64,000 bases of DNA from Massilia sp. PDC64 (GTDB lineage: Bacteria > Pseudomonadota > Gammaproteobacteria > Burkholderiales > Burkholderiaceae_D): assembly GCF_900101265.1 (NCBI RefSeq), contig NZ_FMZS01000002.1:644765-708764 (forward strand), read 5' to 3'. Below the pieces are notes generated by a model that saw only the letters and a program-made list of their open reading frames with translations, searched no databases and was not told the DNA's origin. The position numbers and the translations under genes are program-made. This document shows positions 38,320-47,496 of the stretch, one piece after another. Position 1 is the first letter of the stretch; the number at the start of each line of letters is the position of its first letter.

Positions 38320-39816
38320 TCATCCGTGCGCCATTGCCGGAATCCGGTCGAACCACGGCTGCACGCTTTCCAGTTGCCGCGCCACCTGCAACAACCGATC
38401 CTCGCTCCCAAACGGCCCCATGAATTGCACCCCCAGCGGCAATCCCTCCGCCGTCCAGTGCAACGGCACGTTCATCGACGGCGTCCCGGTCAGATTCGAC
38501 AACTGCGTGAACGGCACATAACGCAAATTGTCGGCCGCAATCTTGTCGACCGCCTTGTCGAGCAACCCGAGCCGCGCCAGCACGCCCAGGATGCCGGTCC
38601 CGTGCAGGAAGCCCAGCAACCGCTGCTCCGCCGCCGACGGATCGCCCGTCCCATGCGCGATCGGCGGATGCGCCAGGGTCGGCGTCAGGAACAGGTCGTA
38701 GCGCCCGAAGTACTCGCCCACCACGCGCGAAAATTCGTTCCAGCGATTCAGCTCCGTCGTCAGCCGCGTGGCCGACACGTTGTCGCCCAGCGTGACGAGA
38801 ATCCGGTTCATCAGCTCCACCTCGTCGGGCCGCGCACCCAGCGCCTGCGCCCGCCGGACCATCGCCGGGATCTGCCCGAAGTACACATGCAGATAGCTCT
38901 TCGCGAGCGCGGCGCCGTCGATGGCGGGCGCCGCTTCCTCGACGTCGTGGCCCAGCTGCGCCAACAGCGCCGCCGTCCGCTCGACCGCGCGCACGGCTTC
39001 CGGATGCACGTCGGTGCCGATCGGCGACGCGGTCGAATACCCGATGCGCAGCTTGCCCGGATCACGTCGCATCAGCTCGACATAAGGCGCGGCCGGCGGC
39101 GCAATGACGAACGGATCGCCCGGTTCCGCACCGTGCAGCACGTCGAGCGCGAGCGCCGAATCGCGCACGCTGCGCGAGATGACGCCTTCGCTGGACGCGC
39201 CGAACCAGACTTCGCCGATGCCCGGCCCGGACGACACGCGCCCGCGCGACGGCCGCAGCGTGAACAGGCCGCAGCACGCGGCGGGGATGCGGAGCGACCC
39301 GCCACCATCGTTGCCGGCCGCCATCGGCACGATGCCCGCGGCGACCGCCGCGGCCGCGCCGCCGCTCGAGCCGCCCGGCGTGCGCGACACATCCCACGGG
39401 TTGTTCGTGCGGCCGTACAGCAGCGGGTCGGTAACACCGCGCGTCGCAAATTCGGGCAGATTGGTCTTGCCGAAGATGACGAGGCCGGCATCAAGGTAGC
39501 GTTGCACGACGTGGGCGTGGCGGGCCGGCACGTTGTTGGTCATGCTGCGGCTGCCGTAGGTCGTGGGGATGCCGGCATAGTCCTGCACGCCGTCCTTGAT
39601 GAGGAAGGGGACGCCGGCCAGCGGGCCGGTCAGCGGACCCGCGATCCGGGCCCGCGCCTCGCGCTCCATCAGCCGCACGACGGCGTTCACGCGGCCGTGC
39701 ACGCGCGCGTGCTGCGCGAGGGCGAGGTCGAGCAGGCCGGCGGGCGTGACGTCGCCGGCGGCCACACGCGCGGCGAGCGCGGTGGCGTCGTGGGCCAGGT
39801 AGTCGGCGTGGTTCAT
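38320..39816 (-). CDS. Amidase signature family hydrolase
   Basis: A 498-residue amidase. The Ser-cisSer-Lys triad is visible as Lys74 in FLIKDG, a Ser at 150/151 in [15 protein letters not shown] and Ser174 in [13 protein letters not shown]. Such enzymes hydrolyse diverse amides (GatA, fatty-acid amide and aryl-amide hydrolases); length and absence of gatB/gatC neighbours argue against GatA. No signal peptide, so cytosolic. The second of two adjacent ATGs (39816) is preferred because it has better spacing from AAGGAG. A helix-turn-helix regulator is transcribed divergently and may control it. Confidence 0.9.
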   Translation of the reverse strand: MNHADYLAHDATALAARVAAGDVTPAGLLDLALAQHARVHGRVNAVVRLMEREARARIAGPLTGPLAGVPFLIKDGVQDYAGIPTTYGSRSMTNNVPARHAHVVQRYLDAGLVIFGKTNLPEFATRGVTDPLLYGRTNNPWDVSRTPGGSSGGAAAAVAAGIVPMAAGNDGGGSLRIPAACCGLFTLRPSRGRVSSGPGIGEVWFGASSEGVISRSVRDSALALDVLHGAEPGDPFVIAPPAAPYVELMRRDPGKLRIGYSTASPIGTDVHPEAVRAVERTAALLAQLGHDVEEAAPAIDGAALAKSYLHVYFGQIPAMVRRAQALGARPDEVELMNRILVTLGDNVSATRLTTELNRWNEFSRVVGEYFGRYDLFLTPTLAHPPIAHGTGDPSAAEQRLLGFLHGTGILGVLARLGLLDKAVDKIAADNLRYVPFTQLSNLTGTPSMNVPLHWTAEGLPLGVQFMGPFGSEDRLLQVARQLESVQPWFDRIPAMAHG

Positions 39817-39822
39817 CATGTC

Positions 39823-39867
39823 TCCTTCATTGTTGTTCTGGCCAGTCGGCCATCTTGTCATGAAGGA
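39823..39867. promoter_or_regulatory. Imperfect inverted repeat between amidase and HTH regulator
   Basis: TCCTTCAT (39823-39830) and ATGAAGGA (39860-39867) are exact complements, and TGGCC/GGCCA pair inside them. The element covers the amidase ribosome-binding site and lies 82 bp upstream of the regulator gene. Candidate operator for the divergent XRE-type regulator. Confidence 0.4.
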
Positions 39868-39948
39868 ATTGTTGCTGCAAGGGCGGACGTGCTACGATCC
39901 CTGGAATCCGAGGCCATCCTCTAGACCTTCGTATCGGAATCCGCGACC

Positions 39949-40680
39949 ATGTCCGAAGTCACGCAAATCATCGGCACGATCAAGCGCCAACTGAAGCTGC
40001 AAGGTAAAACGTATCGGGACGTGGCCGCCGCGCTGGGCCTGTCGGAGGCGAGCGTCAAGCGCCTGCTGACGTCGGACACGCTCGGTGTGGACCGCCTCGT
40101 CGAGATCAGCAACATGCTCGGATTTACCTTGGCGGAACTCGCGCAGGAGGCGGCGCTGTCCGGCACCCGCCTGCACACGCTCAGCGCCGAGCAGGAGAAG
40201 GAGCTCGTGTCCGACACGAAGCTGTTGCTCGTGGCCGCGTGCGCGCTAAATCACTGGACGATGGCGGACATCCTCGCCGTCTACCGCCTGACGGAAGCCG
40301 AGTGCCTGCAAAAGCTGCTGCATCTCGACCGCCTGCACCTGATCGCCCTGATGCCGGGCAACCGGATCCGCCTGAACGTCGCACGCGATTTCGACTGGCT
40401 GCCCGACGGCCCCATCCGACAATATTTCCGCACGCAGGGCCTGGCCGATTTCCTCGACGGCCGCTTCGACCGCGCCGACGAGACGCTCGCTTTCACGCAC
40501 GGGATGCTGACGGAGAGCGCGCTCGCGTCCATGCAGGTGGAGCTGCGGCGGCTGCGCGCCCGCTTTGCCGAGTTGCACGAGGAAAGTCTCGCATCGCCGC
40601 TGCCCAAGCGGCGGGGCAGCGGGCTGCTGCTGGCGCTGCGCGAGTGGGAGCCGGCCGGTTTCACCGCGCTGCGCCGCTGA
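39949..40680 (+). CDS. XRE-family helix-turn-helix transcriptional regulator
   Basis: A 243-residue protein. The N-terminal ~65 residues form a Cro/CI-type helix-turn-helix (GKTYRDVAAALGLSEASVKRLLTSD is the recognition unit, split as TYRDVAAALGL and SEASVKRLL). The remaining ~170 residues are helical, with no recognised ligand domain; a middle part (MADILAVYRLTEAECLQKLLHLDRLHLIALM) looks winged-helix-like. It starts divergently from the amidase gene, whose control region contains an inverted repeat, and stops 9 bp from the end of a convergent GH13 gene. Regulation of the amidase or itself is plausible but inferred. Confidence 0.85.
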   Translation: MSEVTQIIGTIKRQLKLQGKTYRDVAAALGLSEASVKRLLTSDTLGVDRLVEISNMLGFTLAELAQEAALSGTRLHTLSAEQEKELVSDTKLLLVAACALNHWTMADILAVYRLTEAECLQKLLHLDRLHLIALMPGNRIRLNVARDFDWLPDGPIRQYFRTQGLADFLDGRFDRADETLAFTHGMLTESALASMQVELRRLRARFAELHEESLASPLPKRRGSGLLLALREWEPAGFTALRR

Positions 40681-40688
40681 CAGCGCTG

Positions 40689-42044
40689 TTAATTACCGCG
40701 CGCGTCGATCCGGTAATCCCACGCTGCCAGCGTCTGCGGCTTGCCTCCCGGCAGGCTGAAGCGCTGGGCCTCGCCGGACACGTTGACCGTCACCTGCACG
40801 CTGTTGCCCTTCAGTGCACGCCGGAACGCGAACACCTTGTCGTTGCCCGTCTTGAGCACCTGCACGGGACCGCCGTACTGGCCATTCCACAACGCCGGAT
40901 TGGCATGCTTGAGTGCCAGAAGCTTCGTGTAGAGGGGACCATAAGCGTAGTCCTTCCACTGGATCGGATCCTTTTCGAAGAACGCGATGCGCTTGTCCAG
41001 GCCGGCTTCCTGGCCGCCATAGATCAGTGGCATGCCGGGCAGGGTCGCGGCCAGCACGGCCATCGCCTTGAAGGCGGGACCGTACAGTTCGACGTCGCTG
41101 CCGGCCCAGGAATTCTCGTCGTGGTTGCTCGTGAAGCGCATGCGATACGCGCCCGGCGGGAATGCTTTCGGCGGATGCTCGAGGAAATCCGCCAGCGTGC
41201 GCGCGTCCGCCTTGCCTTTGGCGATGGCCTTGAACAAGTCTTTCGTGTCCCAGCCGTAGGTCATGTCGAAGGCGTGCTCGTGCAGCTCCGGCTTGTCGGC
41301 CTCGGCCAGCATGAAGACGGGTTTCACGCGGTCGAGTTCCGCTCTGGCCTGGTTCCAGAACGGCGTCGGGACCTTGCCGGCGACGTCGCAGCGGAAGCCG
41401 TCGATGTCCGCTTCGCGCACCCAGAACAGCATCGCGTCCGTCATGCCTTTCCACAGGCCGGGCTTGCTCCAGTCGAGACCGGTCACGTCGGTCCAGTACT
41501 CGGGTTCGGCGCCGTCCGTGTAGGTGACGGGATAGATCTCGCCTTTCTCGTTCTTGAGATACCAGTCGCTGTGTTCCTGCGTCCACGGGTTGTCGAATGC
41601 CGTGTGGTTCGCGACCCAGTCGATGATCACGTGCATGCCCAGCCCGTGCGCCTGTTTCACCAGTGCCTTGAGGTCGTCGAGCGTACCGAACTCCGGGTTC
41701 ACGGCCGTGTAGTCGCGCACGGCGTAATAGCTGCCCAGCGTGCCCTTGCGGTTCTTTTCGCCGATGGGCTGGATCGGCATCAACCACAGGATGTCCACGC
41801 CCATTTTCTTCAGGCGCGGCAGGTGCTGGGCGAACGCCTTGAACGTTCCTTCGGGCGTGTATTGCCGGATGTTCACTTCGTAGATGTTGGCGTTGCGCGA
41901 CCAGCTTACGTGCGGCATCGGTGCATCATTCGCTGCTGCGGGCGTGGCGGCAAAGGCGGGCAGGGCAGCGCACAAGGACGCAGATAAGGCAAGGGAAAGT
42001 GTAGTCAGGGTACGGCGTAGCTGTCTCATCGTTCTCGTTTTCAT
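40689..42044 (-). CDS. GH13 alpha-amylase family enzyme, exported
   Basis: A 451-residue (beta/alpha)8 glycosidase. A signal peptide spans ~1-33 (LALSASLCAALPAFAA). GH13 regions I-IV are present: DWVANH, GFRCD (nucleophile Asp220), acid/base Glu248 in MLAEAD and SNHDE (Asp309). The C-terminal ~80 residues form a short beta domain. It likely acts on alpha-glucans in the periplasm or outside the cell. Two ATGs are possible (MKTRT at 42044 or MRQL five codons later); neither ribosome-binding site is decisive. A porin gene is divergent 186 bp away, a plausible sugar-uptake pairing. Confidence 0.92.
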   Translation of the reverse strand: MKTRTMRQLRRTLTTLSLALSASLCAALPAFAATPAAANDAPMPHVSWSRNANIYEVNIRQYTPEGTFKAFAQHLPRLKKMGVDILWLMPIQPIGEKNRKGTLGSYYAVRDYTAVNPEFGTLDDLKALVKQAHGLGMHVIIDWVANHTAFDNPWTQEHSDWYLKNEKGEIYPVTYTDGAEPEYWTDVTGLDWSKPGLWKGMTDAMLFWVREADIDGFRCDVAGKVPTPFWNQARAELDRVKPVFMLAEADKPELHEHAFDMTYGWDTKDLFKAIAKGKADARTLADFLEHPPKAFPPGAYRMRFTSNHDENSWAGSDVELYGPAFKAMAVLAATLPGMPLIYGGQEAGLDKRIAFFEKDPIQWKDYAYGPLYTKLLALKHANPALWNGQYGGPVQVLKTGNDKVFAFRRALKGNSVQVTVNVSGEAQRFSLPGGKPQTLAAWDYRIDARGN

Positions 42045-42230
42045 GTAGTTTAGTTACAAAGCCTGGCCGTGCGATTCTAAAACGGAATTCCTGGGCTGTC
42101 ATCTTGCCCGCATGCAGATGTCAGAATATGCTGACAACAACGCGGGATAAGATGAGAGTGGATTTGTGCGATATTGGACAGATAGGACTGCGGTGTAGCG
42201 GATATTGTTAAGGCGTAGAGAGGACACGCC

Positions 42231-43238
42231 ATGGACAAGGGTTTCGTTGCGTGCGTATTGCTGAGCGGATGCGCCTCGCTCGCATGTGCACAGGATTCGG
42301 GAAGCGCGGCCGCCAGCGGCAAGCGCTCGGGACTGGACTATGTCGGCGAACCGCCGGGCGGCCACGATATCGCCGTCTTCACGGGCCAGCCGAGCCGGAG
42401 CAGCAATGGCGCTGCCTGGCACTCGACGCCGCGCCGCACGTACGGCCGCCTCGACGACATCGGCGTACGGCCCGGCATCGGCGGCTTCACGCTGGGCCAC
42501 CAGTACAACTTCGAGTATCTCGCGCGCCCGGACGTGGGCGACCCGTTCCACGCCGGCACGGCCGGCAAGGCCAGCAATCTCGTCACGCAAAGCGGCATGC
42601 CCGTCGACAGCAGCGTGCGCTACTACAACACCCAGTTCAAGCACCTGAGCACGGGCGCGTCGTACACCATCGACACGCTCGGCGGCGACCCGATGGCCGA
42701 CCGCGCCTGGGGCATGACGATCGGCTTCGACTACGGTCCCATCTCGCTGCGGGCCGCGCACCAGAACCGGCACGTGGCCCAGGTCCATTTGTACGACCTG
42801 GCCGGCAGCAACATGGACGCCAAAAATTCCCTGATCGCGGCCAACCTGCGCACGCGCTGGGGCACTGCCTATGCCGCGTATTCCGCCAACCGCGGCTGGG
42901 GCAGCTCGCCGCTGTACAACCCCGACAATCCGTACGGCGCCGGCGTGGCGAGCACGTCGTCGACGGACAGCCGCGACACTCTCGTCGGCGTGGCCGTCCC
43001 GCTGACGCGCTCGACCACCTTCCTCGCCTCGTTCATCCACAAGAACGACCGCGACCTGGCCAACCGCGATGCGAACCAGTTCGCGATCGGCGCCAGCTAC
43101 GTCGTCTCGCGCAGCACGGACTTCTACGCCGCGTTCTCGCGCACCGTCAACACGAACGGCACCGGCATCCTCATCGGCGGCGCGGCCCGCCCGAGCGGCA
43201 GCTCGGCCGTGAACGTCGGCATGCGCCACGCGTTCTAG
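42231..43238 (+). CDS. Gram-negative porin-like outer membrane protein
   Basis: A 335-residue protein with a signal peptide (FVACVLLSGCASLACA) and a terminal phenylalanine (GMRHAF), the outer-membrane insertion signal. The body alternates short amphipathic strands (SVRYYNTQFKHL, WGMTIGFDYGPISLRAAHQN, NQFAIGASYVVSRSTDFYAAFSRTV), as in 16-strand trimeric porins of betaproteobacteria, but is slightly shorter than the usual 350-380. The segment HFIHKNDRD-type near the end matches porin loop pattern. Substrate preference cannot be stated; the divergent GH13 gene suggests sugars. Confidence 0.8.
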   Translation: MDKGFVACVLLSGCASLACAQDSGSAAASGKRSGLDYVGEPPGGHDIAVFTGQPSRSSNGAAWHSTPRRTYGRLDDIGVRPGIGGFTLGHQYNFEYLARPDVGDPFHAGTAGKASNLVTQSGMPVDSSVRYYNTQFKHLSTGASYTIDTLGGDPMADRAWGMTIGFDYGPISLRAAHQNRHVAQVHLYDLAGSNMDAKNSLIAANLRTRWGTAYAAYSANRGWGSSPLYNPDNPYGAGVASTSSTDSRDTLVGVAVPLTRSTTFLASFIHKNDRDLANRDANQFAIGASYVVSRSTDFYAAFSRTVNTNGTGILIGGAARPSGSSAVNVGMRHAF

Positions 43239-43328
43239 CGTTCCTGGGCAGGCTGCCCTGCGTTGCGCCGTCGCGCGACGAAAGCGGGTAGCCTGTCCTC
43301 ATGATTTTTGCATTATTTTGGAGGCAAC

Positions 43329-43766
43329 ATGACTGGCACGAGCACACTTGATCCGGATAACTTTCCGGAAGCACCCGACCGCAGCCTGGGCAAGGGCCAC
43401 GGCGTCGATTCGCTCGGCCCGAGCGATATTTCGGACACGGGCAGCGACGTCGTCGGCGGCCCCGGCTTCGCCGCGAACCTGGATGACGACCAGAAGATCG
43501 ACCTGGACACGGGCACGACGTCCGACAACGAAGCAAGCTACGCCCACGACAGCGCCGGCGCCGACATGGGCGACCCGAACTTCGAAAGCGACAGCGACTT
43601 CGGCGGCACGGGCGAACGGGCGGCGGCCGGACGCGACATCCTGGCCAAGGACGGCAACGACATCGACACCGATCATATCGAATCGATTCCGGACCTGCCG
43701 CTGACGGACGAGGATGTCGATTTCCTCGGCAGCGAGCCGCCGAAGGGGCCGGCGCCGGGTAGGTAA
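43329..43766 (+). CDS. Very acidic, probably disordered 145-residue protein
   Basis: I do not recognise this protein. It contains 27 Asp and 7 Glu against 8 Lys/Arg, with no Cys, few aromatic residues and many Gly/Ser, so it is expected to be largely disordered. There is no signal peptide. Repeated Asp-x-Asp pieces (DPDN, DDDQ, DLDTG, DSDFGG, DIDTD, DEDVD) could bind divalent metal, but they do not form a regular repeat. The ATG at 43329 follows GGAGG at good spacing, and a strong terminator follows, so it looks like a real monocistronic gene. Confidence 0.75.
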   Translation: MTGTSTLDPDNFPEAPDRSLGKGHGVDSLGPSDISDTGSDVVGGPGFAANLDDDQKIDLDTGTTSDNEASYAHDSAGADMGDPNFESDSDFGGTGERAAAGRDILAKDGNDIDTDHIESIPDLPLTDEDVDFLGSEPPKGPAPGR

Positions 43767-43787
43767 TCGATGTAACCTTGCTCGTTG

Positions 43788-43822
43788 AAGGGCCGGATGG
43801 TGGATGCCATCCGGCCCTTTTT
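43788..43822 (+). terminator. Terminator after the acidic protein gene
   Basis: AAGGGCCGGATGG (43788-43800) pairs perfectly with CCATCCGGCCCTT (43807-43819) around TGGATG and runs into TTTTT. Strong Rho-independent form, probably useful in both directions. Confidence 0.93.
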
Positions 43823-43884
43823 CTTGCGGGCAATTGCAATGAGGTTAAACAAGATGTGAATGCGTGAGTTAGGTATGTTGGCCG

Positions 43885-46683
43885 ATGTTTTCCTTTTCCC
43901 AGAGCCATCTGCCTGTGCCCATGACCAATGCATTGACGGCGCAACTCGCCGCTGCGCTCGCACAATTTTCCAGCACTAGCAGGCTCTACGAGCTGAAGCT
44001 CGAAGGAAGCGATGCGCGTCGGGGAACAGGCAGCTTGTTGGTCGAAGCATTCCTCGCCAACGACGTGGTAGATGGCATCGGCGTCCGCGACGTCATCGTC
44101 CTGTCGACAAGTGTGCATGTCGACTTGACATATTTTCTCGGTCAGCAGGCATGTCTGGCAATAAGCCTGGCGGACGGCACTCGCATCCATTTTTCCGGCG
44201 AGATCAGCGAACTGGCACAGTTGGGCAGTGACGGCGGGTTCGCCCGCTATCGGGTACGTATCAGCCCATGGTTGTGGCGGCTCGGCCAGGTACGCAACTG
44301 TCGCGTGTGGCAAGAAAAGACCGTCATCGAGATTGTCGACTCAGTGTTCGAGAGCTACTTGCCGCTAGCAAGGTGGCGCTGGAGTGAGGACACGTCGTCA
44401 TTCATGGCCGATGTCCGGCCGCGCAGTTATTGCTGCCAGTATCGTGAATCCGATCTCGATTTTGTGCGTCGGCTGCTGGCGGAGGAAGGCCTGAGCTGGC
44501 GTTTCGAGCACGTCGATGATGGTGCAAACATGGTGCTGTTTGCCGATAGTAGCCAGCCGAGTGCCGTTCCGGAAGATCGCAGCAGCAAACTGGATGGCGG
44601 ACTCCGCTACCACGGCGTCAGCGCAGTCGAGCGTCAGGACACGGTACAAGCCCTGGTTGCTCAACGCCGTCTTCACGTCTCGCTTTCGACAGTAATTAGT
44701 TACGACTACAAAGCGAAGCAGGTCGTAGCAGGCAGCTCCCCCTCGCGTGTTCCCGCCGGCCCCGGCTTGTCGTCGCTGGAAGCTTTTGACTTTCCCGGAC
44801 AATACACGTACGCGGACATACGCCAGGCACAGCGTTATGCTGACCTGCAGATGGAGGGGAAGGAAGCCCGTGGCCAGACATGGCATGGGCGGTCGACTGT
44901 GCGTACATTGCAGGCCGGCACACGGATGAGGGTTACAGGCACGCCGCGGCGAGCGCTCGGCCAAGCGCCGGAATTTACGATACTCCGCGTTGTCAGCGTC
45001 GGCGTGAACAACCTGCCGCCACCAGCCCGGCAGGCACTGGCCGAACTGTTCGGACCGGTTCCTGAGTTGTTGTGGGAATCGACATGTCTGGACATGCCCA
45101 AGGATATAGCACTGGTAATCGAACGCGCCGTCAAGTCGGGATATGCCAACTGCTTCGACGCGATCCCGGCCGCTCTGCCGTGGCGGCCGCAGTTACCCGG
45201 CAGCGATGGCCGTTCCCATCCAAAGCCTACGGCGTTCGGTACCCAGAGCGCCATCGTGATCGGCCCGGACGGCAGCGCCGAGCCGAACGGCGCCGACGAG
45301 TTGTATTGCGACCGCCTGGGCCGTGTGCGCATCCGTTTTCACTGGCAGGATAGCGACGGTGCGAGTTGCTGGGTGCGGGTTGCCCAGCGCTTGGCAGGCG
45401 GCGGAATGGGCAGCCAGTTCTTGCCGCGTATCGGCCAGGAAGTATTGGTGCAATTCCTGGAGAACGATATCGATCGGCCGATCATTGTCGGGGCGCTGTA
45501 CAACGGCCGGGGCGAGGGCGGCATCGCGCCGACGCCCGGTGGACAGGTCGGTGCCGAAGGTGACGCATCGCTCTTCGAATATGCCCATGATCATGCTCGA
45601 TCCGCGCAGGGCAACGTGGCCGGCGGCAACAGTCCTGTCTGGCATGGCGCTTCGGGAGCGAGGGCGGGCCATCGCAACATGGCTGCGCAATGGGGAATAC
45701 GTACCAAGGAATTCGGCGGCTTCGGTTACAACCAGTTGGTCTTCGACGACACCGATGCGCAGGGACGTGTGCAGCTCAAATGCAGCCATGCCGCCACAGA
45801 GCTGAACCTCGGACATCTCATCCATGCCGTCGATAACTACCGTGGCAGTTTCCGCGGGCTTGGCGTCGAACTGCGTACCGATGCCTGTGGTGCTGTGCGA
45901 GCGGGATCGGGTCTGTTGGTGTCGAGCTACGGAATTCATCATGCTGCGGACTCTCGCGATCCCGTGGGCGAGAACGCAGCGGGTATCGGAATGCTGCACC
46001 AGGCCGTCAAGTTGGCGGAGGCGTTCAACTCTGCGGCGGTGACACACAAAACGGTGGGTTTGGGGGCCGCCATCGGAGCGGCAGAAGCAAATTTGAGTGC
46101 GTTGTCGGGCATGGTCGAACAGCTGCCGAATCCAGGAGATCCCCTTATCGCAATACTAGCCAAGGACGCCTTCGCGGCACATGCGGGGCAAAGCATTCAG
46201 ATAGCGACTGGCGAAACCGCCATGCTGATGAGCGGCCAGGACACTCAACTCGTCACCGGCGGGCAAATGAGGATACATGCCGGACAGAGCATCGGTGTGC
46301 TGGGGGGCTCCATCCGGGCGGGAGCGGAGGCTGTGGGAGTCCAGTTAATCACCTCGAAGGATGCAATCGACATCCAGGCGCAGGGTGACGGATGCGCGGT
46401 ACAGGCGCGGGATCAGGCGGACGTCATCAGCGCCAATGCGCATGTTGATTGGGCTGCGGCAAAGCGCATCAGTCTATCGACAGCAGGCGGCGCGAACATC
46501 ACGATCGACGGCGGGAATATTACGGTGCAGTGCCCGGGAAAGATCACGGTCCATGCGGGGAAGAAGCGTTTTACCGATCCCGAAAAGCTGGGCTTCGACA
46601 TACCGGTTTTCCCGCGCAGTATTTGCATCGAATGTCTCAGGAAATCATTGGCCGCGGGCCTCGCGTTCACGATGGTGGAATAA
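43885..46683 (+). CDS. vgrG: Type VI secretion spike protein VgrG
   Basis: A 932-residue VgrG. The gp27-like part lies at ~35-390 (SYCCQYRESDLDFVRRLLAEEGLSWRFEH is the signature, seen as QYRESDLDF and RRLLAEEG). The gp5/OB-fold and needle start follows (DRLGRVRIRFHWQ, CWVRVAQ, GGGMGSQFLPRIGQEVLVQFLENDIDRPIIVG). The long C-terminus has DUF2345-like beta repeats (VFDDTDAQGRVQLK, HAGQSIGVLGGSIRAG, ITIDGGNITVQCPGKITVHAG). No separate enzymatic domain is evident. A start at 43921 (MTNALTAQ) is possible, as neither site has a good ribosome-binding site. No core T6SS genes are here, so it is an orphan vgrG island served by a system elsewhere. Confidence 0.93.
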   Translation: MFSFSQSHLPVPMTNALTAQLAAALAQFSSTSRLYELKLEGSDARRGTGSLLVEAFLANDVVDGIGVRDVIVLSTSVHVDLTYFLGQQACLAISLADGTRIHFSGEISELAQLGSDGGFARYRVRISPWLWRLGQVRNCRVWQEKTVIEIVDSVFESYLPLARWRWSEDTSSFMADVRPRSYCCQYRESDLDFVRRLLAEEGLSWRFEHVDDGANMVLFADSSQPSAVPEDRSSKLDGGLRYHGVSAVERQDTVQALVAQRRLHVSLSTVISYDYKAKQVVAGSSPSRVPAGPGLSSLEAFDFPGQYTYADIRQAQRYADLQMEGKEARGQTWHGRSTVRTLQAGTRMRVTGTPRRALGQAPEFTILRVVSVGVNNLPPPARQALAELFGPVPELLWESTCLDMPKDIALVIERAVKSGYANCFDAIPAALPWRPQLPGSDGRSHPKPTAFGTQSAIVIGPDGSAEPNGADELYCDRLGRVRIRFHWQDSDGASCWVRVAQRLAGGGMGSQFLPRIGQEVLVQFLENDIDRPIIVGALYNGRGEGGIAPTPGGQVGAEGDASLFEYAHDHARSAQGNVAGGNSPVWHGASGARAGHRNMAAQWGIRTKEFGGFGYNQLVFDDTDAQGRVQLKCSHAATELNLGHLIHAVDNYRGSFRGLGVELRTDACGAVRAGSGLLVSSYGIHHAADSRDPVGENAAGIGMLHQAVKLAEAFNSAAVTHKTVGLGAAIGAAEANLSALSGMVEQLPNPGDPLIAILAKDAFAAHAGQSIQIATGETAMLMSGQDTQLVTGGQMRIHAGQSIGVLGGSIRAGAEAVGVQLITSKDAIDIQAQGDGCAVQARDQADVISANAHVDWAAAKRISLSTAGGANITIDGGNITVQCPGKITVHAGKKRFTDPEKLGFDIPVFPRSICIECLRKSLAAGLAFTMVE

Positions 46684-46684
46684 C

Positions 46685-47488
46685 ATGCTCATAGATGCAT
46701 TTGCCTCAGGCTGGCTCGACGAATTGCATGCGCGTGCGGCGACGATTCCTCCGCCCAATCACCTGTACGTTCTGGTCGATGGCGCTTTCGTTCCGGGAGT
46801 GCACGAGATACTTCCGCGCGAATGCAAAGCCATCCTTTACGAGTCGCTTCCAGGCTGCTCCACTCAAGCGGTAGAAGTCTCTCCCTTTTTGGTGCAATTC
46901 GATCCTGCCGACAGGAAGCTGAGGTCACTCCTGCGGCGCTGCGACAAGTGGCCCATGCTGAGCGTGATCGAAACACCGGAATCCCTTGAACAGTTGACCC
47001 GTCGTTTGGCTGTCTGGTGTGTCGTTCAAGCGGATGGCCAGCATTTCAATTTCCGTTTTTCGGATACGCGCCGTTTGCCGGCAATAGTGCACACGCTGAG
47101 CAACTCGCAGCGTGAACAGTTCACCGGGCCGGCAGAGCGCTGGGCTTATGTCGGGCGAGATGGGGGCTGGCGCGAGATCCAGATGGTGAACTCGAACGCG
47201 GGCCCCGCCTCTGATCCTCAATTTGACGATCGCCAATTCGCCGCTCTTGTGGATGACAGCCTAGCCGATGAACTCATGGTGTTGTTGAGCGACCGTGGGC
47301 ACGACGTCTTCAGGTATCCCTCCAGAAGCTACGCATTGCTGAGCAGTTCGGTGCGGGCGGCGCAGGTCGGGAAACTGAGCGAAGACAACCTGTTTGAATG
47401 GTGTGTGTGGTTTTGGGAAAAAGATCGGCTCTGCGAAGAGGCGGTCGTCGAAGACATGCTGCAGATGTGGCGCAACACTTTATCGTGA
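46685..47488 (+). CDS. DUF4123 effector-loading chaperone (Tap-1/TEC type)
   Basis: A 267-residue DUF4123 protein. The N-terminal LYVLVDGAFVPG, the PFLVQFDPADRKLRSLL block and the WAYVGRDGGW region are typical. Members bind an effector and mount it on the cognate VgrG without being secreted themselves. The start codon lies one base after the vgrG stop, so the two are translationally coupled. The effector two genes downstream (DUF2235) is its likely client, although no conserved MIX or PAAR element is visible in that protein. Confidence 0.88.
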   Translation: MLIDAFASGWLDELHARAATIPPPNHLYVLVDGAFVPGVHEILPRECKAILYESLPGCSTQAVEVSPFLVQFDPADRKLRSLLRRCDKWPMLSVIETPESLEQLTRRLAVWCVVQADGQHFNFRFSDTRRLPAIVHTLSNSQREQFTGPAERWAYVGRDGGWREIQMVNSNAGPASDPQFDDRQFAALVDDSLADELMVLLSDRGHDVFRYPSRSYALLSSSVRAAQVGKLSEDNLFEWCVWFWEKDRLCEEAVVEDMLQMWRNTLS

Positions 47489-47496
47489 GGATGGGC

